Below, one piece after another: positions 25,032 through 34,242 of a stretch of 64,000 nt of DNA. The DNA comes from Serinicoccus chungangensis (GTDB taxonomy: Bacteria > Actinomycetota > Actinomycetes > Actinomycetales > Dermatophilaceae). The position numbers were made by a program, and so were the translations under genes. Each line of letters starts with the position of its first letter. Positions within the stretch are counted from its first letter, which is position 1. The DNA lies in assembly GCF_001483745.1 (NCBI RefSeq), contig NZ_LQBL01000003.1, positions 1,425-65,424 of the forward strand. Direction: 5' to 3'. Under the pieces are notes generated by a model. It was not told the DNA's origin. It was given only the letters and a program-made list of their open reading frames with translations, and made no database searches.

Positions 25032-26002
25032 TTGACCGAGCCCGCGGTCATGCCGCCGATGAGCAGGCGCTGGAGGCTGAGGTAGACGAGCACCACCGGC
25101 AGCGAGGCGAGCAGGGCGCCGGCGACGAACTGGCCGAAGTACTCGTTCTGGTTGGCGTTGCGGGTCGCGTAGAGCCCGACGGCCAGGGTCTGGTCGTCCG
25201 CGTCGGTGAGGAAGATGCTGGCGAGCAGGAACTCGCCCCAGAGGCCGACGAAGGCCAGGATGCCCACCGTCGCGAGAATCGGCGTCACCAGCGGGATGAT
25301 GATGGTGAAGAACACCCGGGCGTGGCTCGCGCCGTCGATCTTGGCCGCCTCGTCCAGCTCCTTGGGGATGGTGTCGAAGTAGCCCTTGAACAGCCAGATG
25401 TTGGCGCCCATCGCGCCGCCGAGGTAGACGAGCAGCAGGCCCCAGAGGGTGTTCAGGCCGATCTGCGGGATGACCTCGCCGACGGTCGCGAAGGTGATGT
25501 AGAGCGCCACGAAGGCCAGCAGGGCGGGGAACATCTGCACCAGCAGGATGAAGAGGAGCCCGAACCGGCGGCCGGTCCAGCGCAGCCGGGAGAAGGCGTA
25601 GGCCGCCGCCGCCCCCAGCATGAGGGTCGCCGCGGTGGCGACCCCGCAGATGATGAGCGAGTTCTTGTACCACGTCCAGTAGGGCCGGGCGCCGTCGCTG
25701 AACAGCGCGTCGAAGTTGCGCAGCCCCAATCGGGTCGGCAGCAGCCCTGAGGTGGACAGCGTGCCGGCGTTGTTGAACGCCGAGGACACGATGAAGACGA
25801 TCGGGAAGAGGGCGAAGGCCAGCGCCAGCAGGGCCAGCGCGTGCCGCCACCAGACGGCGCGGAAGGAGGTGCGTCGTGACTTCCGCGTGACGGTGTAGAC
25901 GTCGGCGGCGGCGGTGCCGAGCCGGCCGCCGCGACCCCGGTCGCTGCCGTGCGCGTCGACCGACCCGAGGGTGCTGCTGGTGGGGTCCTGGGGAGAAGTC
26001 AT
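25028..26002 (-). CDS. Maltose/maltodextrin-type ABC permease MalG
   Basis: A 324-residue inner-membrane permease with about six helices after a 55-residue Gly/Arg-rich cytoplasmic tail. The EAA loop that contacts the ATPase is KELDEAAKIDGASHARVFF followed by IPLVTP. It partners the MalF-like protein encoded just upstream (1 bp apart). Family and gene order point to maltose or maltodextrin uptake, supported by the linked GH13 gene; other alpha-glucosides remain possible. Confidence 0.92.
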   Translation of the reverse strand: MTSPQDPTSSTLGSVDAHGSDRGRGGRLGTAAADVYTVTRKSRRTSFRAVWWRHALALLALAFALFPIVFIVSSAFNNAGTLSTSGLLPTRLGLRNFDALFSDGARPYWTWYKNSLIICGVATAATLMLGAAAAYAFSRLRWTGRRFGLLFILLVQMFPALLAFVALYITFATVGEVIPQIGLNTLWGLLLVYLGGAMGANIWLFKGYFDTIPKELDEAAKIDGASHARVFFTIIIPLVTPILATVGILAFVGLWGEFLLASIFLTDADDQTLAVGLYATRNANQNEYFGQFVAGALLASLPVVLVYLSLQRLLIGGMTAGSVK

Positions 26003-26003
26003 G

Positions 26004-27638
26004 TCAGTTCACGTCCTCGAGCGCCGCGGTACGGGTGAAGCCGAAGTAGCTGATGACGGCCACCAGGAAGAAGATGATGACCGAGATGGCCGAGGCGAAG
26101 CCGAAGTTCGGCGACGCGCCGCCCAGGGCCAGCCGGTAGGCCAGGGTGATGAGCAGGTCGGTGGAGCCGATCGAGCTCTGCCCGCCTACGAACGGCCCGC
26201 CCTCGGTGAGCAGCCAGATGAGCCCGAAGTTGTTGAAGTTGAAGGCGAAGGAGGCGATCATCAGCGGGCCGACGGCCACGAGGAGCAGCGGCATGATGAC
26301 CCGCCGGACCGTGGCGAAGGCGCCGGCCCCGTCGATGGCCGCCGCCTCCTTGACGTCGCTGGGGATGGCCTGCAGGGCCCCGGTGCAGACGATGAACCAG
26401 TAGGGGAACCCCAGCCACAGGTTGGTGATGAGCACGGCGACCCGCGCCCACCAGGCGCTGCCGAGCCAGTTGATGTCCAGCCCGAAGAGGTTGTTGATGA
26501 GGCCGAAGTCCTGGTTGAACATCGACGCCCAGACGAGCGCCGTCACGTAGATCGGGAGGGCGTAGGGGAGGATGAGGATCGAGCGGTAGATCCCCTTGCC
26601 CTTGAGCCGCTCGTCATTCATGAGCAGCGCGATCGCCATGCCGAGCAGGAACGTCGCGACCACCGTGAAGGCGGCGAAGAAGACGTTCCAGACGAAGACC
26701 TTGGTCAGGCCCTCCCGCAGGGTCGCGTTGGTGAAGGCGTTGGTGTAGTTCTCGAATCCGACGAACTCGCGCCACCCCTGGGGCAGCGCGGCGCCCTCCC
26801 CGTTCTCGGGCACGAAGTTGGCGTCCTCGGCGACGTAGACCGTGCCCGTCACCGTGTCGGTGATGGTGTCGGCCTCCTCGTCGTAGACCCTCGTCGGGGT
26901 GCCGATGAAGGCTTCGGACAGCCCCACCTGCCGGATGCCGGCGGTCTGCTCCCCCGCGTCGTTGAACACCGGGACGCCGAAGTCGGCGAGGTCGTCGGAC
27001 CGTTCGTTGACCTCCTGAGGGGTCAGCGTGGTCCAGCCGGGGGCGGAGATGATGCGCCCCGTCGGGCCCGCCTCAACGCCGTCGGCGGGCAGCTCCTCCA
27101 GCCCGTCGAGGGTGCCGACGTAGTAGGTCCCCTCCGCATCGGTGAGCAGGTAGGCGAGGTCACCGGTGGCCACGTCCCCGCCCTCGGGGACGGCGATGTT
27201 CAAGGCATACCGGCTGCTGCCCTCGACCTCGCGCACCGAGTTGGCCACGATGGAGGCGACCGCCTCCTCCTTGGAGCTGATGTGGCCGTCACCGAAGTTG
27301 GTGAAGGAGATCTGCACCGTGTAGATCAGCGGCCAGATCTGCAGCAGCAGCATGAGCAGGACGCCGGGGAAGAGGTACTTCGCCGGGATCGCCCGCTTCG
27401 TCGCGTAGACCGCGAGCACGCACAGGGCGATGAAGCCGATGAGCGAGACCATGATCCAGTAGCCGGCCTCGATCACCTGCTGGGCCATCCAGCCCAGCAC
27501 CGCGAGGGTCAGCAGGATCAGACCCCACTTGACGACCTGCACCCACAGCGGGGTGCGCGAGCTGAACTCGAGGTGCTCCCCGGTCGGCTCGAGGTTCTCC
27601 AGCGCAGCGTCGACCTCGCTGCTCCGTGTCTGCGACAT
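26004..27638 (-). CDS. Maltose/maltodextrin-type ABC permease MalF with extra large outer loop
   Basis: A 544-residue permease. The first four helices lie within residues 30-120, then about 190 residues form an extracytoplasmic loop like the P2 loop of MalF, which contacts the binding protein. The remaining helices carry the EAA loop (SDVKEAAAIDGAGAFATVRR, then IMPLL). It is separated from malE by a 167-bp gap without a clear terminator; this gap may lower expression of the permease genes relative to the binding protein. Confidence 0.92.
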   Translation of the reverse strand: MSQTRSSEVDAALENLEPTGEHLEFSSRTPLWVQVVKWGLILLTLAVLGWMAQQVIEAGYWIMVSLIGFIALCVLAVYATKRAIPAKYLFPGVLLMLLLQIWPLIYTVQISFTNFGDGHISSKEEAVASIVANSVREVEGSSRYALNIAVPEGGDVATGDLAYLLTDAEGTYYVGTLDGLEELPADGVEAGPTGRIISAPGWTTLTPQEVNERSDDLADFGVPVFNDAGEQTAGIRQVGLSEAFIGTPTRVYDEEADTITDTVTGTVYVAEDANFVPENGEGAALPQGWREFVGFENYTNAFTNATLREGLTKVFVWNVFFAAFTVVATFLLGMAIALLMNDERLKGKGIYRSILILPYALPIYVTALVWASMFNQDFGLINNLFGLDINWLGSAWWARVAVLITNLWLGFPYWFIVCTGALQAIPSDVKEAAAIDGAGAFATVRRVIMPLLLVAVGPLMIASFAFNFNNFGLIWLLTEGGPFVGGQSSIGSTDLLITLAYRLALGGASPNFGFASAISVIIFFLVAVISYFGFTRTAALEDVN

Positions 27639-27805
27639 CGTCGTCGTCCCTCTCTTGCTGCGGCCGTCGGCCTGCGGGGTGGTGCTGCTGGGGCTGGTGC
27701 TTCAGGGGGTGGCGCCACAGGGGTGGTGCCGCGGAGCGTGCTGTGGGGCCTCGGCCCGGCGGCGGGACGGTGTCCGCACCGCCGGACCGAGGGATGAGGG
27801 ACGGC

Positions 27806-29173
27806 TCAGCGGCCGATGTTGGAGACGATCTCCTCCTCGGCGGCGGGGAGCCGCTCGGCGGGGTCGGCACCACCGACGATGTCGGAGGTGGCCTGGCCCA
27901 GCGGACCCCAGACGGCGTTCATCGCGGGGATGTTCGGCATCGGTGAGGCACCCTCGCCGGCGGCCGACCAGGCCTCGATGTCCTCGTCCTCGGCCGAGAC
28001 GGTGTCCAGCGCCGACTGCAGGGCCGGGGGACGCTGGCCGACCTCGAAGAGCGCCAGCTGCATCTCCTCGGTCGTCACGTAGGTGTTGACGAACTCCTGC
28101 GCCAGGGTCGGGTTCTGCGCGCCGGAGGCGACGTAGAACATCTGGACGCCCAGGAACGGCACGGTCTCGCCGCCGTCCTCGAAATCCGGGATCGGGTCGA
28201 TGGCGTACTCGATCTCGGCGCCCTCGACGTTGGGGATGGCCCACGGCCCGGCCACCATGTAGGGGGTGCGGCCCTCGGCGAACAGCGACTCCATGGTCGG
28301 GGAGTCGACGTTGACGTTGAGCAGGCCCTCCTCGGCCATCCAGGCGATCTTCTCGCCGCCCTGGATCGACTCCTCGGAGCCCACGATGACGTTGTCCGGG
28401 TCCCAGCCGCCGTCGGAGTTGGTGCCGAAGATGCCGCCGCCGTAGGCCGACAGGTAGGGGTAGGCGTGGTAGGCGTCACCGACGTTGCTCACCGGGGTGA
28501 CGAAGGCCTGGTCGGCGTCGCCGGCGTCGACGAGCTCGTTGCCGAAGGAGGCCAGCTCCTCCATCGAGGCCGGGGCGTCCGGGGCGAGGGCGGTGTTGCG
28601 GATGAGGCCGAGGGACTCGGTGGCGTAGGGGACGCCGTAGATCTGGCCGTCGAACTGGGTGGCCGCGAGGGAGTCCTCGGTGAAGAGGGCCTGGGTGTCG
28701 GACGACATCTGGACGGGCTCCACGATGCCGTTCTGGACGAACTCGCCCAGCCAGTCGTGGGCGCCGACGACGATGTCCGGGCCCTGGTCGACGTTGGCGG
28801 CGTCCTTGAACTGCTGGCGCACGTCGGTCGCGACCTGCACCTGCGTGGTGATGCCGTACTCCTCGCCGAACTGCTCGGCCCACTCGGTGAGGATGGGGGC
28901 GCGCACGTCGTCGGCCCAGATGACCAGCTCGGCGTTCTCGTCGCGGACGGGGGCCTCGGTGGAGGCGGCCTCGTCACCCGCGGCCTCCTCGTCCTCGGCG
29001 GCAGCGTCGTCCTCGGCGGCAGCGTCGTCCTCCGCGGCAGCGTCGTCCTCCGCGGCGGACTCCTCGGCGGTCGAGCCGGAGTCGGCGTTCTCCTCGCCCG
29101 ACTCGCCGCCGCAGGCGGACAGCAGCAGAGCCGCCGCGCTGGTGATGGCTACAGCACCGGTGGTGCGCTTCAT
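27806..29173 (-). CDS. Maltose-type substrate-binding lipoprotein MalE with acidic repeat linker
   Basis: A 455-residue extracellular solute-binding protein (family 1). The signal peptide ends in the lipobox LLLSAC, so it is lipid-anchored. A linker follows at about 22-70 that is almost only Ala, Glu and Asp, with repeats of AEDDAA encoded by an 18-bp DNA repeat. The binding domain begins ELVIWADDVRAPIL and includes DIVVGAHDWLGEFV and GPWAIPNVEGAEI. The ATG at 29173 has a clear GAAGGAG site. It is the first gene of the mal operon, under the TTGCAAG control region. Confidence 0.93.
   Translation of the reverse strand: MKRTTGAVAITSAAALLLSACGGESGEENADSGSTAEESAAEDDAAAEDDAAAEDDAAAEDEEAAGDEAASTEAPVRDENAELVIWADDVRAPILTEWAEQFGEEYGITTQVQVATDVRQQFKDAANVDQGPDIVVGAHDWLGEFVQNGIVEPVQMSSDTQALFTEDSLAATQFDGQIYGVPYATESLGLIRNTALAPDAPASMEELASFGNELVDAGDADQAFVTPVSNVGDAYHAYPYLSAYGGGIFGTNSDGGWDPDNVIVGSEESIQGGEKIAWMAEEGLLNVNVDSPTMESLFAEGRTPYMVAGPWAIPNVEGAEIEYAIDPIPDFEDGGETVPFLGVQMFYVASGAQNPTLAQEFVNTYVTTEEMQLALFEVGQRPPALQSALDTVSAEDEDIEAWSAAGEGASPMPNIPAMNAVWGPLGQATSDIVGGADPAERLPAAEEEIVSNIGR
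28991..29060 (-). repeat. 18-bp in-frame tandem repeat in malE
   Basis: About four imperfect copies of an 18-base unit encoding AEDDAA lie in the linker between the lipid anchor and the binding domain. Because the unit is a multiple of three, copy-number change would alter linker length without breaking the frame. Confidence 0.8.
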
Positions 29174-29490
29174 GGTTCTCCTTCGAACAGTGGTGAGGTC
29201 ACCGGCCCGGCGCTGCTCGAGGAGCGGCGACGATGCCGCGGTCGTCGTCGTGCAGGTGGGGGGTCGACGACCGTTGCGGCAAGTATGCAAGCACGTCCCG
29301 CGACTTTGCAAGAACTTGCAAGAAGTCGTGAGGTCACGATCTGCTAACGTGACGCCCGTCACCGGCAACGGCGCCCTGACGGCATACCACCGCCACCCCG
29401 CCGCCCGGAGATGATCCGGTGCCGACCGGCGCCGGGTCCGTCCTTTACAACGGATCGTCCGGCACGTACCTGCCGGTGAAGGAGCTGATC
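29174..29490. promoter_or_regulatory. Divergent malE / msiK control region with TTGCAAG operator repeats
   Basis: A 317-bp region between divergent transport genes. TTGCAAG occurs at 29306-29312 and again at 29316-29322, where ACTTGCAAG contains the palindrome CTTGCAAG. Two weaker GCAAG words lie at 29278-29282 and 29287-29291. This matches the style of LacI/MalR operators at actinobacterial maltose genes, so the downstream lacI-type protein is the probable ligand. Because the region is shared, the ATPase gene may respond to the same regulator. No other gene is seen here. Confidence 0.65.
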
Positions 29491-30573
<1,083 letters not shown>

Positions 30574-30647
30574 CCCCGCCCGCGACGAGCCGCGCGGGAT
30601 CGTTGCGTAGAGCCGCAGGCATCGTCGCGACCAGCCGCGCGGCATAC

Positions 30648-30683
30648 CGAGGCCGCCTGTCCCACCCGGGGCAGGCGGCCTCG
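30648..30683 (+). terminator. Hairpin terminator downstream of msiK
   Basis: Perfect 12-base arms CGAGGCCGCCTG and CAGGCGGCCTCG, with CCC/GGG able to extend the stem inside. No T-run follows, as is common for high-GC actinobacterial terminators. Confidence 0.75.
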
Positions 30684-30710
30684 CCGCGTCCGCGCGCGCC
30701 CCCTATCTCC

Positions 30711-30797
30711 CACCGAGCGCCGCGAATGGTTGCCCAGGACCCCACCGAGCGCCGCCAGTGGTTGCCCACCACCCCACCGAGCGCCGCGAATGGTTGG
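30711..30797 (+). repeat. Three-unit array of the 32-bp repeat (family A), left of the AbiEi-like gene
   Basis: Three copies begin at 30711, 30742 and 30774, spaced 31-32 bp, each with the core CACCGAGCGCCGC followed by A/T-containing AATGGTTG or AGTGGTTG. Orientation matches the 21931 array and is opposite to the five-unit array on the other side of the AbiEi-like gene. Confidence 0.9.
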
Positions 30798-30892
30798 CGA
30801 CGCTGTCCACATCGTCCGTGGCTGCCCGCACCCGTCCACAGATCGTCGCGCGTCCCTGGCGAACGGAGTGCGGACGCCCTCAACGTGACCGG

Positions 30893-31924
30893 ATGGCGAC
30901 GCTCACCGACCTCCCCCTGACCCCGTTCCGGTATGCCGATGCGCTGGGTCTCGGCCTGTCGCGTCAGCAGCTGCGTCACCTCGTCGGCAGCGGTCGGGTC
31001 GTGCGCCTGCGCCGCGGCTGGTATGCCGCGGCCGGAGTCGCCCTTCCCGACGGGGAGCGCTGGGAGCTCACGCGGCGCCACCACCTGCAACGGCTGGGGG
31101 AGGCCCTGCTCGATCACCCCGGGTGCGTCGCCAGCCATGCGAGCGGAGGGGTGGTGCACGACCTGCCGCTGGTCATCTCCCCGCACGCCGACGTGGAGCT
31201 CGTGCGCGTCGAGGACGCACCGAGCTCGCGGCGGCTCCCTGGCGTGACGATCCACCACACGGACACGATCGACGTCCCCGTCACGACCGTGGACGGGATG
31301 CGCACGACCACGATCGCCCAGACCTGCGCCGACATCCTGCGCACACGACGCCTCCCGCACGCTCTGGCCATGCTCGACGAGGCGGTGCGCGCGTCGACGG
31401 TCACGCCCCGGGAGGTCCGGGCCGTCCTCGACACCCAGCGGCGCTGGGTCGGCCGACCCAGGGCGCTCCAGGTCATCGACCTGCTGGACGGGCGTCGCGA
31501 GAGCTGGGGCGAGGCATACTCCGCCGGCGTCATCCACCTGGCCGAGCTTCCGCAGCCCATCCCCCAGGTCGAGCTGTATGACGAAGAGTTCCGTTTCGTC
31601 GCCCGGCTCGACGGCCTCCTGGACCACGAGCAGGTGGCCACGGAGTGCGACGGTCAGGGCAAGTACCGACTGGGAGCGACGGCGGAGACCGGTGAGCAGG
31701 TGGCCCGGTCGGTCCTCGCGGCCGAGGCGGTTCGCCAAGGACGCATCGAGCGGCTGGGTCTGGAGGTCGCGCGCTGGATGACCGAGGAGGCCATGCACAC
31801 CCCGGAGGTCGTCGCCCAGCGCATCAACGCCGCCCGGTCCCGAGCGCTGTCGCGTCCCTTCACCGGCTGGGTCAGGTGGGAGGGAGAGTTCCGCAGGCTC
31901 CCGCTCCTGCCACGCGCAGAGTGA
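30893..31924 (+). CDS. Orphan AbiEi-like / DUF559-type protein
   Basis: A 343-residue protein of a class common in actinobacteria. The N-terminus is a winged-helix, AbiEi antitoxin-like region (YADALGLGLSRQQLRHLV, RGWYAAAG). The middle resembles the AbiEi domain (VASHASGGVVHDLPL). The C-terminus has a possible endonuclease-like core, RLDGLL...ATECDGQGKY, where related proteins show an Asp then E-x-D-G and Lys. No AbiEii toxin lies next to it. I chose the ATG at 30893; earlier codons would read through the repeat array. Repeat arrays in opposite orientations flank the gene. Function is unknown; DNA binding or cleavage is inferred. Confidence 0.65.
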   Translation: MATLTDLPLTPFRYADALGLGLSRQQLRHLVGSGRVVRLRRGWYAAAGVALPDGERWELTRRHHLQRLGEALLDHPGCVASHASGGVVHDLPLVISPHADVELVRVEDAPSSRRLPGVTIHHTDTIDVPVTTVDGMRTTTIAQTCADILRTRRLPHALAMLDEAVRASTVTPREVRAVLDTQRRWVGRPRALQVIDLLDGRRESWGEAYSAGVIHLAELPQPIPQVELYDEEFRFVARLDGLLDHEQVATECDGQGKYRLGATAETGEQVARSVLAAEAVRQGRIERLGLEVARWMTEEAMHTPEVVAQRINAARSRALSRPFTGWVRWEGEFRRLPLLPRAE

Positions 31925-31950
31925 CGGTGTGCACGGCCTGGAGCGACGTC

Positions 31951-32102
31951 AGCAACCACTCACGACGCCCGGTGGGAACCAGAGCAACCACTCACGACGC
32001 CCGGTGGGAACCAGAGCAACCACTCACGACGCCCGGTGAGGAGGAGAGCAACCACTCACGACGCCCGGTGGGGAGCAGAGCAACCACTCACGGCGCCCGG
32101 TG
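31951..32102 (-). repeat. Five-unit array of the 32-bp repeat (family A), right of the AbiEi-like gene
   Basis: Five copies at an exact 32-bp period, starting at 31951, 31983, 32015, 32047 and 32079. The plus strand reads AGCAACCACTCACGACGCCC, the reverse complement of the core seen in the other two family A arrays. The copies are nearly identical to each other, more so than in the other arrays, suggesting recent expansion. The array ends about 30 bp before the DUF4032 start. Confidence 0.92.
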
Positions 32103-32135
32103 CGGGGGAGCCAGGACGGGCCTACGCTGGGCGGT

Positions 32136-33383
32136 ATGCCGCTCGACATCAGCGCCATCAAGCTGGACCCGGCGATGCTCGACCTCCCGTGGGAGGTGCC
32201 GCTCGAGGAGTGGCCGGAGAAGCACCTGGCCGCGCTCCCCCGGGGCATCTCCCGCCACGTGGTGCGCTTCGTGCGGTTCCAGGGGGCGGTCATCGCCATC
32301 AAGGAGATCTCCGAGCCGCTGGCCCGGCGCGAGTTCCAGACCCTGCGCAACCTGCGCCGGCTCGACCTGCCGACCGTCGAGCCGCTGGCCGTCGTGTCCG
32401 GGCGCACCGACGCCGACGGCGAGCCGCTGGACGCCTGCCTCGTCACCCGGCACCTGAAGTTCTCCCTCCCCTACCGCGCGGTCTTCAGCCAGCGGATGCG
32501 CCCCGACACGGCCAGGCGCACCCTCGACGCGCTCGCCGTCCTGCTCGTGCGGCTGCACCTGGCGGGCTGCTTCTGGGGCGACGTCTCCCTGTCCAACACG
32601 CTCTTCCGCCGCGACGCGGGCGACTTCGCGGCCTACCTCGTCGATGCCGAGACCGCCGAGCTGCACCCCCAGCTCTCCCCCGGGCAGCGCGAGCACGACC
32701 TCTTCGTCGCGCACGGCAACATCGCCGGCGAGCTCATGGACCTCGAGGCGGCCGGCGCCCTGGACGAGGGGGAGGACCCCATCGAGATCGCCAACCGCAT
32801 CATGCACCGCTACGACCTGCTGTGGAACGAGCTGACCGGCGAGGAGCGCTTCGAGCGCGGCGACCGCTGGCGGGTGGACGAGCGCATGCGCCGCCTCAAC
32901 AACCTGGGCTTCGACGTCGACGAGCTGGAGATGACCACCGACATCGACGGCGCCTACATCCGCATCCAGCCCAAGGTCGTCGACGCCGGCCACGCCTCGC
33001 GGCGGCTCATGCGCCTGACCGGCCTGGACGTCGAGGAGAACCAGTCGCGCCGGCTGCTCAACGACCTCGACTCCTACCGCGCGGCGACCGACCGGCTCGA
33101 GGACGACGAGGAGCTCGTCGCGCACGACTGGCTGTCCCGGGTCTACGAGCCCGTCACCCGGACGGTGCCGCGCGAGCTGCGCAGCAAGCTGGAGCCGGCC
33201 GAGCTCTTCCACGAGATCCTCGAGCACCGGTGGTACCTCTCCGAGCGGGTCCAGCACGACGTCGACCTCGTGGAGGCCGTGCAGGACTACGTCGCGACGG
33301 TGCTGCCGCAGAAGCCCGACGAGATCTCGATCCTCGGCGTCGACACCGAGGAGATCCCCATCCGGGCCCAGCTCGCGGAGTGA
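32136..33383 (+). CDS. DUF4032 protein with kinase-like (LPS-kinase-type) core
   Basis: A 415-residue cytoplasmic protein of the actinobacterial DUF4032 family. The N-terminal half looks like a small protein/sugar-kinase fold: FQGAVIAIKEISEPLARREF supplies a Lys and Glu, GCFWGDVSLSNTLFRR resembles the catalytic loop with Asp and Asn, and YLVDAETAEL resembles the metal-binding Asp. The C-terminal half is the conserved DUF4032 region (RWRVDERMRRLNNLGFDVDE). Substrate is unknown. The ATG at 32136 is preceded by the last repeat of the family A array and little spacer, so its promoter may overlap the repeats. Confidence 0.8.
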   Translation: MPLDISAIKLDPAMLDLPWEVPLEEWPEKHLAALPRGISRHVVRFVRFQGAVIAIKEISEPLARREFQTLRNLRRLDLPTVEPLAVVSGRTDADGEPLDACLVTRHLKFSLPYRAVFSQRMRPDTARRTLDALAVLLVRLHLAGCFWGDVSLSNTLFRRDAGDFAAYLVDAETAELHPQLSPGQREHDLFVAHGNIAGELMDLEAAGALDEGEDPIEIANRIMHRYDLLWNELTGEERFERGDRWRVDERMRRLNNLGFDVDELEMTTDIDGAYIRIQPKVVDAGHASRRLMRLTGLDVEENQSRRLLNDLDSYRAATDRLEDDEELVAHDWLSRVYEPVTRTVPRELRSKLEPAELFHEILEHRWYLSERVQHDVDLVEAVQDYVATVLPQKPDEISILGVDTEEIPIRAQLAE

Positions 33384-33434
33384 GGCGCGGGCGGGCGACC
33401 CGGGTCGCCCGCCGGTCCGACGCCTGACCGCACC

Positions 33435-34175
33435 TCACCCACCGGCGACGCGCTCAGGTATGCCGTCCGCCAGCCCGCGCGCCCGGCCCACCGCGACCAC
33501 CCCGGCCGCGGTCGCGCCGATGACCAGGGCGATGCCGACGACGTAGAGCGACACCCCGGCATACCCCGGCGGCGTGAGCGCGGGGTTCTCCGGGTCGAGG
33601 AACGGGTAGGGGTACCAGCGGTCGGCGCCGGTCACCGGGTTGGGCACGAGCGGGCCCCGGACGAGGGTGTAGGCGACCCAGACGACCGGCACGACGAGGA
33701 CGGTCCCGACCGCCCGCCACGCCAGCCCGCCCCGCCTCGGCGCGAGGACGAGGTCCAGCACGAGCAGCACCGGGCCGACGACGTGCAGCACCTCGTTGGA
33801 CCAGGCGACCGTCGTGCCCTGCGGCAGCTCGATCCCGCGCAGCAGGGTGTTGTAGACCACCCCGGTGACGACCATGTATGTCGTCACGCACGCGAGCGCG
33901 ACCGCGAGGGCCGGCGGTTCCCGGCGCGCCCCGTGGTCGCCGCGCGCCCGCAGCAGCCACGCCCCCGCCCAGGTCAGGACGACGACCGACCCGACGTTGG
34001 ACAGGATGGTGAAGAAGCTGAAGAAGTTCACGGTGGTGAGCCCGAGGTCGCGGCCCGCGTCCGCCGCGCCCCCGAGGGTCACCCGCGCCTGGGCGAGGAC
34101 GGCGGCGAGGATGAGCGCCGCCGAGGCGAGGCGGACGACCGCCCAGGTGGTGGCCCGCACGGGCGAACTCGTCAC
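33435..34175 (-). CDS. Pr6Pr-family integral membrane protein
   Basis: A 246-residue protein with about six membrane helices. It shows the Pr6Pr signatures NFFSFFTILSNVGS in the second helix region and NEVLHVVGPVLLVLDLVL later, plus a loop with RWYPYPFLDP. The family is widespread in actinobacteria but has no defined biochemical role. It converges on the DUF4032 gene with about 50 bp between the stops and precedes no obvious partner. Confidence 0.8.
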   Translation of the reverse strand: MTSSPVRATTWAVVRLASAALILAAVLAQARVTLGGAADAGRDLGLTTVNFFSFFTILSNVGSVVVLTWAGAWLLRARGDHGARREPPALAVALACVTTYMVVTGVVYNTLLRGIELPQGTTVAWSNEVLHVVGPVLLVLDLVLAPRRGGLAWRAVGTVLVVPVVWVAYTLVRGPLVPNPVTGADRWYPYPFLDPENPALTPPGYAGVSLYVVGIALVIGATAAGVVAVGRARGLADGIPERVAGG

Positions 34176-34242
34176 AGCAGGACGGTAGCGGCTCCGGAGG
34201 CCATCCGGCCGAGCGCGACGAGGACCGGCACCGCCCCGGCGC

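Larger units (their letters stand above)
30574..30892. other. 319-bp gap after msiK: terminator, direct repeat and repeat array
   Basis: No gene is supported. From left to right it holds a 16-base direct repeat starting GCGAC[G/C]AGCCGCGCGG (two copies, about 38 bp apart), a strong hairpin, the family A array, and the short leader of the AbiEi-like gene. Confidence 0.6.

Noticed and set aside
30893-31924. A complete AbiE toxin-antitoxin pair
   Set aside because: No AbiEii nucleotidyltransferase gene lies on either side; the neighbours are a repeat array plus msiK, and a repeat array plus DUF4032.
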